From Nymphaea colorata (lineage: Eukaryota; Streptophyta; Magnoliopsida; Nymphaeales; Nymphaeaceae), in the NCBI RefSeq assembly GCF_008831285.2, contig NC_045139.1, forward strand, positions 14,490,354 through 14,554,353: a stretch of DNA of 64,000 nt. Direction: 5' to 3'. The notes under the pieces were generated by a model. The model had not been told where the DNA came from. It ran no database searches and worked only from the letters and a program-made list of their open reading frames with translations. The position numbers were made by a program, and so were the translations under genes. This document shows, piece after piece, positions 10,900 to 23,665 of this stretch. Each line of letters starts with the position of its first letter. The first letter of the stretch is position 1.

Positions 10900-13800
10900 A
10901 TGAAGATGTAATGCTTTCACTACCTTCACATAAATGGCAGTCTTTTGTTTGTTTCCTCATTGTTATCTGATATGCCTTGTCCCATTGGTAAATGGTACTT
11001 GAATTACATGAATTTATCTATTTCCGACCAGGCATTGTTGTATAACTAATATGTGGTTCCTACATCTTTTGAACATCTTAGAAGTCTAAAGATGCTAGAA
11101 GAATAAAAAAGAAAGTTATAATTATTTTTGTTATTTTGTACCATTTGCAAGTAATTGCACCCAAGGTAGTGTAGAAACCTTTAGTAAACTTAGACTCAAT
11201 TCTGTTGCTTTTCTACTCATATTTGTGCTATTTGAAGTTATGAACTCTAATCCAGTCCTGTGGTCATGTCAAAATCTTGATCAGTTTTTAGATAGATATA
11301 TTCTGACTCTGATGCCTTGTAGTCAAAAGCTGAGCCTTCGCTTCCTAAATCCTAAGTATGTAAATTTCTATACAGCCCATTTTTTCCCTCCTCTTTGGGT
11401 TTTTATGTAAACCTGCGAGGTATTCATTCGTTTTTGATTATCCGAGTTTCTCAGTTATTCATTTCTAATTCATATGTTGGGTTCCTGTAGCAAGGAAAAA
11501 AAATCTGGGATACTTACAAACTTTGAAGTCCTTGAGCATCTAAAATCTAGAGGGGCAACACTGGATCCTTTTGGCTCATTGAGTATGGCAAGACGGTCAG
11601 AATGCAAGGTGCAATTTATTACTGTTTTCTTTTGGTAGTTGGATGTCAATCCATTGATATCCCCATCATGCGCATATGCCCACAGAAAGCATGAGGAACA
11701 TCACTGCATTTGCTTTCAATACACTTGCAGGTGTTTGATTATTTGGCTCAAACATCTGCAGCAACTCAAACTAGAGAAAGAATAAGTGAATTCTTGCAGC
11801 GGTCAGAAAAATACAAGCTCACAAGTGCTGAGAAGGTTCAAGTCATAAATTTAAGCCCTTCCAGACCTGTCGAACTTGATGGGGTAATGGTAATTTAACC
11901 TGTTGGCGTGAAATTTTGTTCAGATTGCTTGGTGCTTGTTTTTTTTAATTTGATTGGTAGATTTTTTACAATCTAAGAAGTACCAGACAATAAACCTTGT
12001 AAAAGTGTTGGGGGTGCTGCATGATAAGAAATTTTTGGATCATTCACTTTACCTTTACTGGACCACAAAAGCCAAGGGGTAACATATTCTGGCTTAATAC
12101 CTAATTGTTGAACTGGAAACTGACAAGAAAAATTGACTAGTCTGGAGCAGATGCATGGAATTTAAACTGTTTAAAATGTTCAGCAGGTGATTTTGGAATC
12201 TAGTGCAAAAGCACACTAGCTGATGTATTTATCTGAAATATGAAGATTCTGATTGGAGCAGTTCGTGTGAAAATTAGTCAACTTCTGCAAATCCCCAGAC
12301 CACCTCCTTACAGCTTGTTATTTTGTCAATTTCTTCTGAAGCTGCCAACTTAGGTTGGCCTATATTAGTTTCTTGTTGGACATGAATTAGCAATGTGCAA
12401 GTATATACAAATGATCAAACATGTGGAAGGCCTCTAGTTAGTAACACCATCCAACAGAGAAGTATTGATAATCACACCAATTTATATTGGGTGGTCACAG
12501 AACAGATTGTTGCTAAAATTCAAGGTTGAGGAAGGAGACCTCCAATACTTGTGCATTAGAGTGCAGCTATTAGAAATACTGGAAACAGAAGAAGTTTAGT
12601 CATTACCAGCGAATTATCAACACCTCCATTACTTATTAAACTCTGGCAGTTATATTCCTCATAAGATTGTTGCTTATAGCCTTATACTGAAGACTGAGTC
12701 CTAAAAAGAGAAATCTGGAACATTTAGTCTTGTAAAAGAGATATTCTGTAGAGGAGTATGTCCTAAAGTTAAGCAGCAGCACATCTATACTCCGTCATCC
12801 CCTACCTGTGATATCCTCAGGGGTGCAGATTTGGCTTAAAGGTCTTTTTAAAGTCAATTGCCAACTTTATCAAGTTGTTACTTGTGCAGATACAGTACCA
12901 CTGTGTAGATGTTGTTATCTAGATGAAACTTTTTATAAAGTGAGGAGATGATTCTGCTGACTCAGTAATCAAGTTTTGTAGTCATCTGGCACCTCCAATA
13001 TCATGTTTTGGTAATTTGAATTCATGTTACTCACTTTCTGTTGTCTAGTAAAAATTTGAGAGCTCGTATGATTTGAGGCTGGTTATCTTATGTGGACCCA
13101 TCATCGGGCTGCATTTTTATCTAGATGTGGTCCTTTCTGGAAACTTTCTCCCAGAACATTTTTGTATCAGATTTGCAGCTGAGAAATATCTATTCTGAAT
13201 CTGTTTCATCTGGCCAGTGTCATAAAATTTCTTCCCATAAAATGCAGATTGATAAATACTTGGTTCATATTTCTATAATTTTTTTCTGTCATGGGGATTG
13301 AACATTTCTGTTAAGTCTGAATTTTCTAAATTCTGTTTTGTAGTTAGTGCCTTTGACGTCATAATGTGGTTTTGCACTATCCAACTATATCTAATGTGTG
13401 TGTACCCAAATTCAGACATTTTAATAATCACGAATTCTACTCAGCATGCAGGTGTCAGGGGGAAATGCAAATTGAAATATGAATAAAATGTCATTGATTG
13501 CTAAGATTTGTGGGTTACATAAGGAGACTAATATAATCTGATCAAGCGACATGGAAGCATGTCCAAATTTCTAATGCATAGTTGGAAGTTTGCAGACAAA
13601 ACTGAAAAACTTAATTGTTTCAAAATATGGTCCCAAACATAATTTTGAATTGCTTTGAAGTGTTTAAATATTAAAAGGATAAACTATGGATCCATGTAAC
13701 TTCTGGCAATTGTCTGGGTCTCTAGGTGATCTTAGGAGGGCTTTCCTTTAATTGGATATTCAAGGCACAGGTAACAGGAGACCTGAAAATTGGAAAAGCT

Positions 13801-14316
13801 TTTGTAAGTGTCGGCAAAAAGGACATACTTGCCAGCTTCATTTTGAGCTGCAACTTTGTAGGCTTAGCTGCCTTCTGAACTCTGCAAAATGCTTTCTGGA
13901 GCATCTTTTCCCTAGACCGCATACCTGGGAAGATTTGACACAATTCCCACCTCATGCCGTCTTACTATAAATGACAGCCCGAACTCAAACCAACGCTTGC
14001 TTGAAGCAGTTGTGGGTCTTTCTTTTTTGCTGTCACAGTCAAATGTGTTTGAGCTACAGTTTCAACTTTCAATTATGTCCTGGTTTCTCTTCCTGGCCTG
14101 CTATAAGATGGCAATGGGGCAGCCGTGGTGGATTTTGATCCTATTTAATCTCTCTTGCTCACACTCTCATGGTTGCAGATTGTACCGGAGGTTGAAAACA
14201 GAATGACTGATGATGAAGTAAATGAGTTTCTGAACTTGGTGGTTGAACTTTTACCACCTTGTCCCAGCAAATCCGGTTCTGAAGATACAATGGAAGAAGT
14301 TCAAGAAGCACAGTAA
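10900..14316 (+). CDS. RPC9: DNA-directed RNA polymerase III subunit RPC9 (CRCP/Rpb4 family)
   Basis: Four coding exons join cleanly: 10900-10907, 11491-11608, 11731-11883 and 14179-14316, giving 138 residues, close to the family's usual length. Exon 1 codes only MK plus two bases of Ile (donor GTAATG). The protein reads MKIKEKKSGILTNFEVLEHL, then VFDYLAQTSAATQTRERISE and FLQRSEKYKLTSAEKVQVIN, then LSPSRPVELDG joined to IVPEVENRMTDDEVNEFL, and a short acidic tail ending EEVQEAQ. This matches the helical Rpb4/RPC9 fold. The donor inside GATGGG|GTAATGG (11883) was chosen because it aligns exactly with animal and plant relatives. RPC9 pairs with RPC8 to form the stalk of RNA polymerase III, which makes tRNAs and 5S rRNA in the nucleus. 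Intron 3 is 2.3 kb. An inverted partial copy lies at 62575-64000. Confidence 0.92.
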
Positions 14317-15711
14317 TCAACAGTTCACTGGCACTAACTTTTCCTGCCCATCCTTCCAGATTTTCTACAGAAACTCCAGGCATGCTTGGTTGAAAGTACG
14401 GATGCATATGGATAGTTTACTTGTACAGAGTTGGTGCATTGATTGCATGTTGAGAAATTTAGAAAATATCTAGGTGTTGTTTGGTTGGTTACACACTTCA
14501 AGTAGTGTGCATGTGTATGTGTGTGTGAGTGAGTACGTGGGGGAGAGATGGCAACCTATTATAAAAATGCTCCATTTCTGAAGAAACAGCTGAAGTCCTG
14601 CAAATTGTCTTCATAATTATGCTATTGAATATGCTATTCCAGCACATGGCTAGTTACCCGGTTTTGCTAAACAAATTCGTGCACTCTCTCTCTCAAATGC
14701 GAACTTACAGTGTTTACTTTCTAAACGTGGTGCATGCCTGTCTTGAACTTGAAGACATTGGACTGTTTACTCAAAGAAATGAATATGTCCTCCCCTTTGC
14801 CGATGTTTTTCATGAGGGTTGACTTAATTAAACAGATTTGCGCCGGGATCAGATCATTATCTATCCCTATCCTATCCATAACCGTTGTATTCTGTGCACA
14901 TCATCTCACACCTAATTGACATTGGTTAATTTCTTGTACATCTTTTGGCAAAATGGGTAGCCTCTGATACGGATACCTCAATCGTCGGATCAAAGCCGTT
15001 TCTGGGTAACAAAACAGGCTATTTTCTGGAAATCGTATATCAAGCATTTTTGGTTTTTTTGAACAATTTCGCCCAACAAAATCTCTCTCTCTCTCTCTCT
15101 TTCGCTCTCTTTCTTTTCCTCTCTCTGTGGTGGCAAAGTTAGGACCAGCACATGTGGACGCCCAAAGACAATGTTATCTGGTTGACATCAAGCACTACAG
15201 CATGTCCTAGAAAATGGATACCAAGGTACCATTATTGTCTGCTCATATTCAACTAGTACCTTCTGTTCTATATAAACTTGGACCCCAATGCATGGCTCTC
15301 TTTACTCCTAAGAGTCTCCACCCTGTGGTACTACCTCAATAATCACACTCTTACGGCCTACAAGTGACCCTTAAATTCCCACTAAATCATTGCTGTTGTC
15401 TGGCAACATTGATGGCCCTACAAAAGACAGAACTTGGTATGCTTTCTGCAATAAAATCTGCCAAAAACTCGCGCTTTTACCTCCCACCGAGTATCTTAAC
15501 ATTTCGAACCAGCAGGCAAAATCGAAAAGGTATACTTAAAAGGTAGACGCACTCATGATTATTTAAGTGAATGAATGATGGACATGGTTGAGTATCAAAT
15601 CATGATCAAACCCAAAAGGTCCATGCACAAGTTTTGTGATTCCATGATCACGATTTACCAGAAAAAATGTTTGAATTTTTTTCTCTTTTTTACATAGCAA
15701 TATATATATAT

Positions 15712-15779
<68 letters not shown>

Positions 15780-16561
15780 TTGATTTGGTCAGGCCTAGGG
15801 AAAGAAAGTAGGCTTGTGATCACTGCTACAGCACACGCAACCCAGTGAAGCATTACCGACTACCATTCTCAATTATTGTTACCATCATTTTATTATTATT
15901 ATCGTTACTTTTATCAAATTTCCAAGTTATTATTTACTCTCTCCCATCTTAAAATCCCAAAAATTTCTATAGATTTCTTATACGTCTCTACTTGACTCTG
16001 ACTGAGGTTCTGAAATCCCCACATTTCGACATTCCCAACCACTCCTTTGACTAAAGAACACTTCAAACAAAAGAAACAAAGAGAATCCACGATATCATAA
16101 TATAATATTACACCCACCAAATTTTGACATCTTCCATCAAAAGATTTTTACTGCAACAAGGGAATCCCCAAATTTGAAAAAATGAAACATATAAGGTTCT
16201 TGAGAGAGAGAGAGAGAGAGGTGCAAACAAGACAAAGGCATCCAGATATGGGACACTCTGCTTCTAAAAAAAGCTGTGCGCTCCAAAGGTACGTTCTCAC
16301 GTGCCCAACTTTGACAATGACCCCACCGAAGGGCTTATCTTTCCCCCTCGCCTTCCGCCAGTATTTCCTTCATGCCCCTTCAATTTTTTCTGGCACAAGC
16401 CTAATTTACCCCCGAAGTTAAACCCAGCTTCATTAACCAGTTAATCTTGCAACACCATGGGATCCATTTTCTTGGACAAACAGTGGCATCTGAGAAGTTG
16501 TGGACAGTGCTGAAGGACATGAAGGTCATTTCCGTGAGTGAAGTGGGCCGTAGCGTGTTTG
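14317..16561. other. Intergenic region between RPC9 and EPFL (convergent genes)
   Basis: Presumed RPC9 3' untranslated DNA on the left and EPFL 3' flank on the right. Between them are GT- and CT-type simple repeats (14505-14535, 15080-15125), a compound TA/GA microsatellite (15700-15777) and a GA run (16202-16220). No protein or RNA gene was recognised. Confidence 0.6.
15700..15777. repeat. Compound (TA)n(GA)n microsatellite
   Basis: About 47 bases of TA repeat with one interruption run directly into about 30 bases of GA repeat. The reading frame across it on the minus strand is an artefact of the repeat. Confidence 0.95.
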
Positions 16562-19500
16562 CTAAGGCATGAACAGCTTGTTCCCACATTGGCACCTCCA
16601 GGCCTCCGGGTAGTACTCCATCGGCCTGCTCCAGCCGGGCTGGATCGGAACATGGACAGCCCTGCAAGGCGAACACCGGCCGCACTTGTACCGGCATGTG
16701 GGCGGTGCAGATCCGATCAGTTCCCGCCTTCTGCTGCCGGAACACCGCCACCACGTCCTGGACCAGAACCCAGCCTGCTGGTTCCACAAACACCACTTAA
16801 TCAACACCATCCAACGGATTAGGGGTCATTATGCATATGACAACCATAAAGAAGTTATGAGAAGTAAATGTGTCAGTTTGTATACTGGGTCTGAGCCAAC
16901 TGTTTATAGAAGAAACACTCCCTCGTGAGAAGGTTCTGAAACTTGGGAACTTGAAGGGACGCAGTTGGGTGATTGCTGAATGAAGCATCTCCTCCTTTGC
17001 TTTGCTAATCACCAAAAAACGGTTCTAAAACCACGACTTAATGATGCAAAGCCCTTTCCTACATGACCAAGATGCTTTCGCCATCGATAATAATGGCGTG
17101 AGACCAAAGCCAGACAACTCCAAACAGGAACTGGATCTTCTGCCGGAGAAAAGAAAGCCTTTCTAGTTCCAAGGCATTTATTATGTGGGGGGCCTACGTA
17201 TGCAGCCCCTTGTCTCCCATTCATCTTAGTATTAACGTTGTGATGGATGATGAGGCAGAAAGTGATGCATATGTGTGATGATGGTGCTGCCGCATTTAAT
17301 GGGACTCTCGCCGTTAAAGAAAGGGTTGAGGGTGAGCGGCTCAGAGGAACTCGAACCAGGTGGTGCAGAAAAATACAGAATTATTATGCCCCGAAGTCAT
17401 GGCAGGCGATTCGGCCATTTTAGATGGGCCCATAAGGTTTTCAGGTGCTCCAGGAACCGGACGACATAGACCACCAAAAGCGGTTTGATTTCAGTTCCTC
17501 CATAAATGGAGCCAGGATTTCATCTTTAGGGGCCGAACAATCCTGCGACTACTAAATAAAATTTTTGAAAATTTTGAACAAGATCAATCCCTATTCTTTT
17601 TAAAACTTTCACGGGTTTACAACTTGAAGAGGCCCCTTCCTTCTGCCCCTGGGTTCCTCCAACTGCTGTTATTAGAGGTTGCTTGGTTCCTGTTCCTCGA
17701 ATTTCATGAGCATAACATGTTGTTACTGCATGCTACATGCCGGGACAGGTATCTGTTTGCATGCAGGACAAGGAAGACTGGACTTCCAATCTTCCTGGCC
17801 TGAAGAAGGGGAGCCCACACATTGCACGCAGAATAATTGTCCCAGAACACAGTGTTCTGGGCAATCAAACACGATGTCAACCAACTTCTTAGGGTTGCGA
17901 ACGGGTCGCTTTGGAAGAATTAAATACATTAGAGTCAGGTCATTACTAGATCGGTGTATAATCTCAAACCAGAATGAGACCAAGCTTTATCAAGACAAGG
18001 TCAAGAAAAAGCTCGAGTTACAGTAGCAGGTTGGAACATGATCTAGTAGTGCCTTCACCTCAACACTTTTCACGAAGTCACATCTTTTTGTCTCATCATT
18101 TCGTCCAAGTAAAAAGCTGCATGCTTCTATGTGGTACAGTAACATATAGTCTCATAAGGTTATATTCTTTTATTTCTTTTTCAGATAACTAAAGTCACCG
18201 CAGCAGTAGTCAGTTGAGCTTCATTAACACCAAAAAAGGAAAAAACTTGGGATCCTTGGCTGCCAAGGAAGTAGCAGAAGGTAAAGAAACAGTTTCTCCT
18301 TTTCTCCCTCACGCCAAACTTTGGCTTTCCGAAAATTGGTGGTTCACTAGTTTAATTAAACTCATGATTCTATGAATTAACATTCACAAATAGCTTGCGT
18401 TCAATTGAAAAACATATTCCAACAAAATTATCAAACCAGGAAACAAGAAAGAAAACAGCTAAACAACCAATCTTTCCAAAATTCGCGTTTGGGAAATGAC
18501 AATTGGAGAGATAGCAGGTACTCGAGAAAGTAAGCTGCCAAATACTTGGTCTCTACGAGGTTGAAATATGCAAATCCAGAATTAAGTGAAAATACAAAGA
18601 AGAAAGGTCCCACCATCATTAAAAGACATAAGCTCCCATGCCAACCGTCTGTTTCTCAACATCCGCCATGAAAACAAACTTGACAAAGAAGTTTTATCAA
18701 TCTGACAAACTTATATTTTCAAATTTCAATATAATGTGGGTTATGCAAATTGTTCAAGGTAAAATAAAATTAACCTCTGTAGGAGATAATATCAACAATA
18801 ATAAAAAAAGATTTTACTGAAAAAATAATAATACTGATTTTTTTAATTATTATTTTCGAAAAGACAGATACCAAAAATTAGAGAGCTGCAGCAGTATCGG
18901 CCCTGCATCGTTTTAGAAGTGACAGCAGAGTGATATGTTCTCATCCCAGATCCTTGTTCCCAAACAACCAAGGATTCGGCGAAATTGAAGCTGACACTAG
19001 TGATTTTTCTATTGTTTTGCACCAGAAGCGAAATCTCTCAAACTGTTTCGAACCAGGGAGTTGGCATACGGCCTTGATCTACAAGATGAAGGGCAAGAAA
19101 TCACTGCCAATCGCGATTTCCAACGTCATAGAGACATTCCTGTTCTCCACACCCCCAGAAAACAGAACCGGGATAAAATTGACGAGGAGGTCGTCAAAGT
19201 CAAGTAAATGACATGAATGCCCTTGAAAATAACGTGGGCATGCCTATTGCTCAGCCATCATGATCATCATTCCCCATGAGGCTCAAGTTATTTCTACCAG
19301 TCATACACCATGTAAAGGAAAACTACCACCATCGCAAAACTATATATATGATCATTGGAGGCAGCATAGAGAACATCTAACTTTGATTTTGGTGAAAGAA
19401 AAACAAGAGGACTCTTTCCCTGTTCCCTTGAGGTTTTAAAAGATTTTCTAAAAATCATCGTTGGGGCCATCAAAAACCTCTCTCCAAATGACTAAAAGAC

Positions 19501-19963
19501 CAGTTCAAAGCCATCCCCACCATTTGAAACTAAACTTTGCCTAAACGATACTTACTTACTGTAACTACTATCATCCTGTCGGGGGTAGAGAGAGAGAAAC
19601 AGAGAGAGAGAGAGAGAGAGGTACCTTCTGTGTCTCTGTATCAATCTGATTCTGGTCGGTCGCCATTAATGCAAGACCTAGAGAGAGAAAGAAAAGAAGG
19701 GGAGGATTTACTCTACCCAGTGAGTAAATGAGGAAAGATGGGAGAAGGAGTAAAAAAAAAAAAAAAGAAAATGGGAAGGGAGGGTTATAAAACGGCTGAT
19801 AAGCAGAGTGCTTACCGGAAGGCCTCCTGGCGGTGGTGGCGGCACTGGAAACTACCACTACCGCCACTATCAGTAGCACCAAAACCAGCAGCAACGCCGC
19901 GACGCGAGCAAAACGGCGGCCCGATGGCGTCGTGGTGTCAGTCGGCCACCTTCGCGGGAGCAT
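16562..19963 (-). CDS. EPFL: EPIDERMAL PATTERNING FACTOR-LIKE secreted peptide
   Basis: Three minus-strand exons join in frame: 19816-19963 (ATG at 19963, donor CCG|GTAAGC), 19625-19677 (53 bases, acceptor CTCTCTAG, donor AAG|GTACC) and 16562-16774 (acceptor ACCAGCAG). They give 137 residues. Exon 1 codes a basic start and a hydrophobic core (RVAALLLVLVLLIVAVVVV), a typical secretion signal. The last exon carries the mature-peptide hallmark GSAPPTCRYKCGRCSPC, then HVPIQPGW and EYYPEAWRCQCGNKLFMP at the C-terminus, with six cysteines (CxxxC, CxxC and CxC). EPFL peptides are processed in the apoplast and bind ERECTA-family receptors to control stomatal spacing, organ shape or vascular growth. 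The tail resembles EPFL members other than EPF1/EPF2 and STOMAGEN. The acceptor of exon 3 could instead lie 3 bases upstream (16777), adding one Gln. Intron 2 is about 2.85 kb and carries a repeat near 17508. Confidence 0.86.
17508..17660. mobile_element. TE-like repeat inside EPFL intron 2
   Basis: ATGGAGCCAGGATTTCATC followed by TTAGGGGCCG resembles the subterminal sequence of common plant DNA-transposon derivatives (GGAGCCAGGATTT... then GGGGGCCG). It lies within the long EPFL intron. No clear right end or target duplication was found, so boundaries are approximate. Confidence 0.35.
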
Positions 19964-20460
19964 GGCCCCAGAGAAAGACTAGCGACAGCAAACAGGAAAG
20001 ACGAGGCCGTCCCCTCCTTTATCTTCTTCTTCTTCTTCTCCTCTTTCTCTATCTCACACGCAGATACACACAAAGCGAGATTGGAAAGGAAGAGTAATGA
20101 AAGAAATTAGTAGAAAGACGGAGATTGTAATGGGAGGGAAGTGCCGGCTGGAGAACTCCTTTTCTCTGTGTTGAGAGAGCAGAACGAATGAATGAATGAT
20201 AAAGCGAATGTTCACAGGAGTGAGAGAAATGGTTAGCAAAAGAAGAGAGAGGGGGAGAGCATTGGTTTAGCAAGAGGAGAGAGAGAGACAGAGAGCGATG
20301 CATATTTCTGGAGGTGCTTTTTCCCTGTAATTTAAATTTCATCAATTTTATAAGGGTGCCCAAGTCAAATGGCAGTCTGGCAGAGTAAGTAAAAAAAATA
20401 TAAAAAGAAAAAAAGGATGAAGAGGACACGCTAGTAACTGCAGAGGGGATAAAATTCTTC
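19964..20460 (-). promoter_or_regulatory. Upstream and leader region of EPFL
   Basis: On the EPFL strand this is rich in CT runs (GA runs on the plus strand at 20030-20045 and 20245-20300), as expected for a plant 5' leader. Reading frames in both directions here are low-complexity products of these runs. No TATA box was chosen. Confidence 0.4.
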
Positions 20461-23400
20461 CCTTTCTTTTATTTTCGACGGTTTTCCCTCTCCCGGATAA
20501 ATGTCAATAACACTCCTAAATTTGATGAATTTTCAGCCCTTGTGCACTATAATATAATATAATAACCGATGTTGTGGATCGTCCGTATCGGTTCTTCGCC
20601 AAATACAAGCCTTATATCAACCCACTCTTGATACAATATGCCATTTGGTGAACGTTTTACACGTATAGAAAAGTGAAAATTTTTCAACCTTTCTTTCTTT
20701 CTTGAGGAAGAGAACAATGCTTGTCATTGTCATAAATTGGAAACGTGTTGGTTAGTATATGTTGGTTCGCAAAAGTTCATATTGTTTGTAGCATTTGAGT
20801 TCTCTATTTTCAGGCCTTCATGTCAGTTCCTGTCTCTTAGATGCTTCTGCCGACGCTGCCAAAGACGCATAACCCAGAAAGGGAACAAAAAAACATGTAA
20901 TCCAAACCAACATCAATGCTCTTTAACAATTTCCAAATTCTGTTTGAGCTTTTAAGATCAAGGATGCTGGGTGCTCAAATCAGGGCTATCAAATGTTTCA
21001 TTACAACATCCATTTCATATGTGTGTATATATATATATATAATGTGTTTAATGTGTTTAAACACATTATGATAGAGCAAGAGGATTTATATAAAGAAATT
21101 GGTAGATCCCAGATTACTAGGTCAGGGATAAAAACCAGACCCTTTAAATTATTGTAAATAAAATAAAAACATCTTAATATGTTTATAAAAACTAACTAAA
21201 TATAAAGCATACTATACTTTAATTTATGTTGACTGTTGAGGACCAAGTTTGTAAGTTGTATGACATTCATATAAACTCGGACCTCAGGAAAGAAAAGGGG
21301 GAAAACATTTGTGCCTAGTTGAAAACTTGAGGGCAATCCCTACGACGCGAAGGAGGAAGGGAAGGCATGACAAATCGGATACTCTTGCGGAACAAGGAGA
21401 TCTGGTCAAGGTCAAAGCTGAGGGTAAGAAGAAGAGCCTGGAGATCGAGCGGGGAAGGGAAGGTTCTCACGTGCGTTGATCGTTTGCCCGAGCGTGGACA
21501 GGTCCGTACCGGACAAGCAAGGGCGGGCCCCTTTGTCTGGGACAGTGTGTCCCTACGCGAAGGACTGGCCCTTCTGCTACCTTTTCCTTTCAACAGGATG
21601 GGGACCCACCTACTGCACTCCAGCCAATAGGAGCAGGCCACATGATTATTAGACGGGTCCCGCATGAGCCACCCAGGCATGCACTTCTTCTTGGTTGGCC
21701 CCTGCCTGATCAAGAGGTCTTGTTTTGAGAAATTTGGTTGTAACAAGGGTTCACTTGTTGGTTTGGTTTGAGGTTTGAACCCAATTGTCAAGAACCTAAC
21801 TTAGTCAATCCGCGTGAGGACACAACACAACTATGTGGGTCCGTGTCAATTAAGCGCGAGCAAGTTCAAGAATTCTATAGTTTCCATTGAATTTGGCTCG
21901 CAGGTCATAGACAAATTTTCAAACTTTGACAATTGGTTCTTGGTCCTCATGGCAAAGCTAGAAAGTTTTAGCTAAGTGATGGTTCGAGGAAAGAGCAGCA
22001 TATTCTTGCATTGCGTGAGGTTTTCTGTTAGTTTAATAAAGTAATTTCGATTGATTTTCGATGAAACATATCAAGAATAACCTATCTATCGTAGTTTGGC
22101 AACAAGGACACTATGTAGATGTACCTCGGTCTATCCCAACAATTAGATCAGATTCATAAAATATATTGGTTTTAGTATATTTCATGACTATGCCTTTGTA
22201 TATAGGAAAGATTAGCGATAAATTAACTCAGAGAGTGTCTTCACTTGCAAACGACCCCAAAGGGATGCTTCACTTGACTTGCCAAAGACCTGATTGACTT
22301 AACTAAGTAGTCTCTTTCTCCTTTTATTCTTCATCTTTTTATCTGTTTCTCTCCTTGCACCGGATATAGCAGTAGCTCCGGCGAAGAGCTTATACAAAGA
22401 CTTGATCAAGTCCTGTGCTACAACCTGATCATGTTTTACATTACAGACTTCAATGGGAGTTTGGCTATGAATTCAAACCGAAGCTAAATCAATAAGAGCA
22501 CCAAAGGAAGAGGATAACGTCTAATATAAGATTTGTGGTGCTTCATCTTGATCTTTAGAGATGCATAATTTTGAAGTATAAGATTCATGGTGCCTATGCA
22601 ATAAATCTTTTCTTTTTTTCTGAAGAATAAACTATTGGGCGTCCTTCTTTTTCTTCTTTTCATAATAACTTTCCAGCTGAGTTGATTGGGAAATGATGAA
22701 AAGAGAAAAGATGATAACTGCCTTTCGTTTTTGGGGCAACTTACGGTGACCAAAGTTCACAACTTGAGAAGATAAAAGCAGAACCATGCACGCAACAAGA
22801 GAAGCTGAAATAGAAAAAGAAGAAAAAAAAAAAAGGAGAAAGGATAAGTGCCGCGAGAAAAATGTCGATACGAAGCTTTAAAAAAGTAGCAAATGAAAGA
22901 ACGAGTCAAGGCGATCGGCTTTTGCAGAATTTGTCAACACATAAATTTCTTTGTAAAATTGACAGGCAAGGCGAATATTTTCCTTTTCCTTTTCATAAAC
23001 ATCATAACCTTCATTGCTGGACTTGCTGCAAATGATTTCGGTGACTTCTCATCTCCACATGGTGTTTGAACCATTGGTTTAGATAAGTCGGGTAACTTTC
23101 AATTTCTTTTTCCATTTTCATTGTACTAAGTTAGATGCTATTAATTATTAAAATAGTCATCGTCGACATAATATCTTACTCAAACGCCAACTTCAAATTT
23201 ATCTATTCAAAAAATGTCAGTGTATGTAGCCTTTCGGGTCTGACTTTCCTTTTGGCGAGGAAAAGTAAGGAAAGACAAAACACATTGATTCATCATTTCA
23301 TGACAATTGACATGTAATAAATTTTTTTAGTTATCTATCCAATCACTAGGGAGGTGCCTAAACCTATGTTGGCAAGTCTATATGCTAAATGCCTTCATGC

Positions 23401-23598
23401 ACGCACGCACACACACACATTTTGGACAGTTGCAGAAAAAAATAATGTGAAACCTAACTTGCTTGAATTTGACTTCTTATCCATCCGATTCTTGAAAGAG
23501 GGAACACGGTGATGAGATTTTCAAACCTGTGTTTGAGAAAATTGGCAGCCAAGTGCATGATCTGATCATGGTATTGTCCTGGGGGGGCCGGGGCTTAC

Positions 23599-23665
23599 CC
23601 TGACAAGAGAAGACAGCATCGCCTTCAGATTTAGACTTGTCGGCGATGATGTAAGTGCCATTCAT
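23599..23665 (-). other. Possible first exon, unrecognised
   Basis: On the minus strand an ATG at 23665 opens MNGTYIIADKSKSEGDAVFS and ends at a good donor, CAGG|GTAAGC (23599). The composition looks coding, but I do not recognise the protein and found no convincing following exon at lower coordinates. It may be a gene relic or chance. Confidence 0.2.

Noticed and set aside
16401-16822. Other frames over the EPFL last exon (minus 16401-16796, plus 16538-16822)
   Set aside because: Only the frame ending at 16562 gives the conserved cysteine pattern; the others are shadows.
21315-21791. Minus-strand frame of 158 codons
   Set aside because: No recognisable motif, no splice partners and mixed composition; probably chance.
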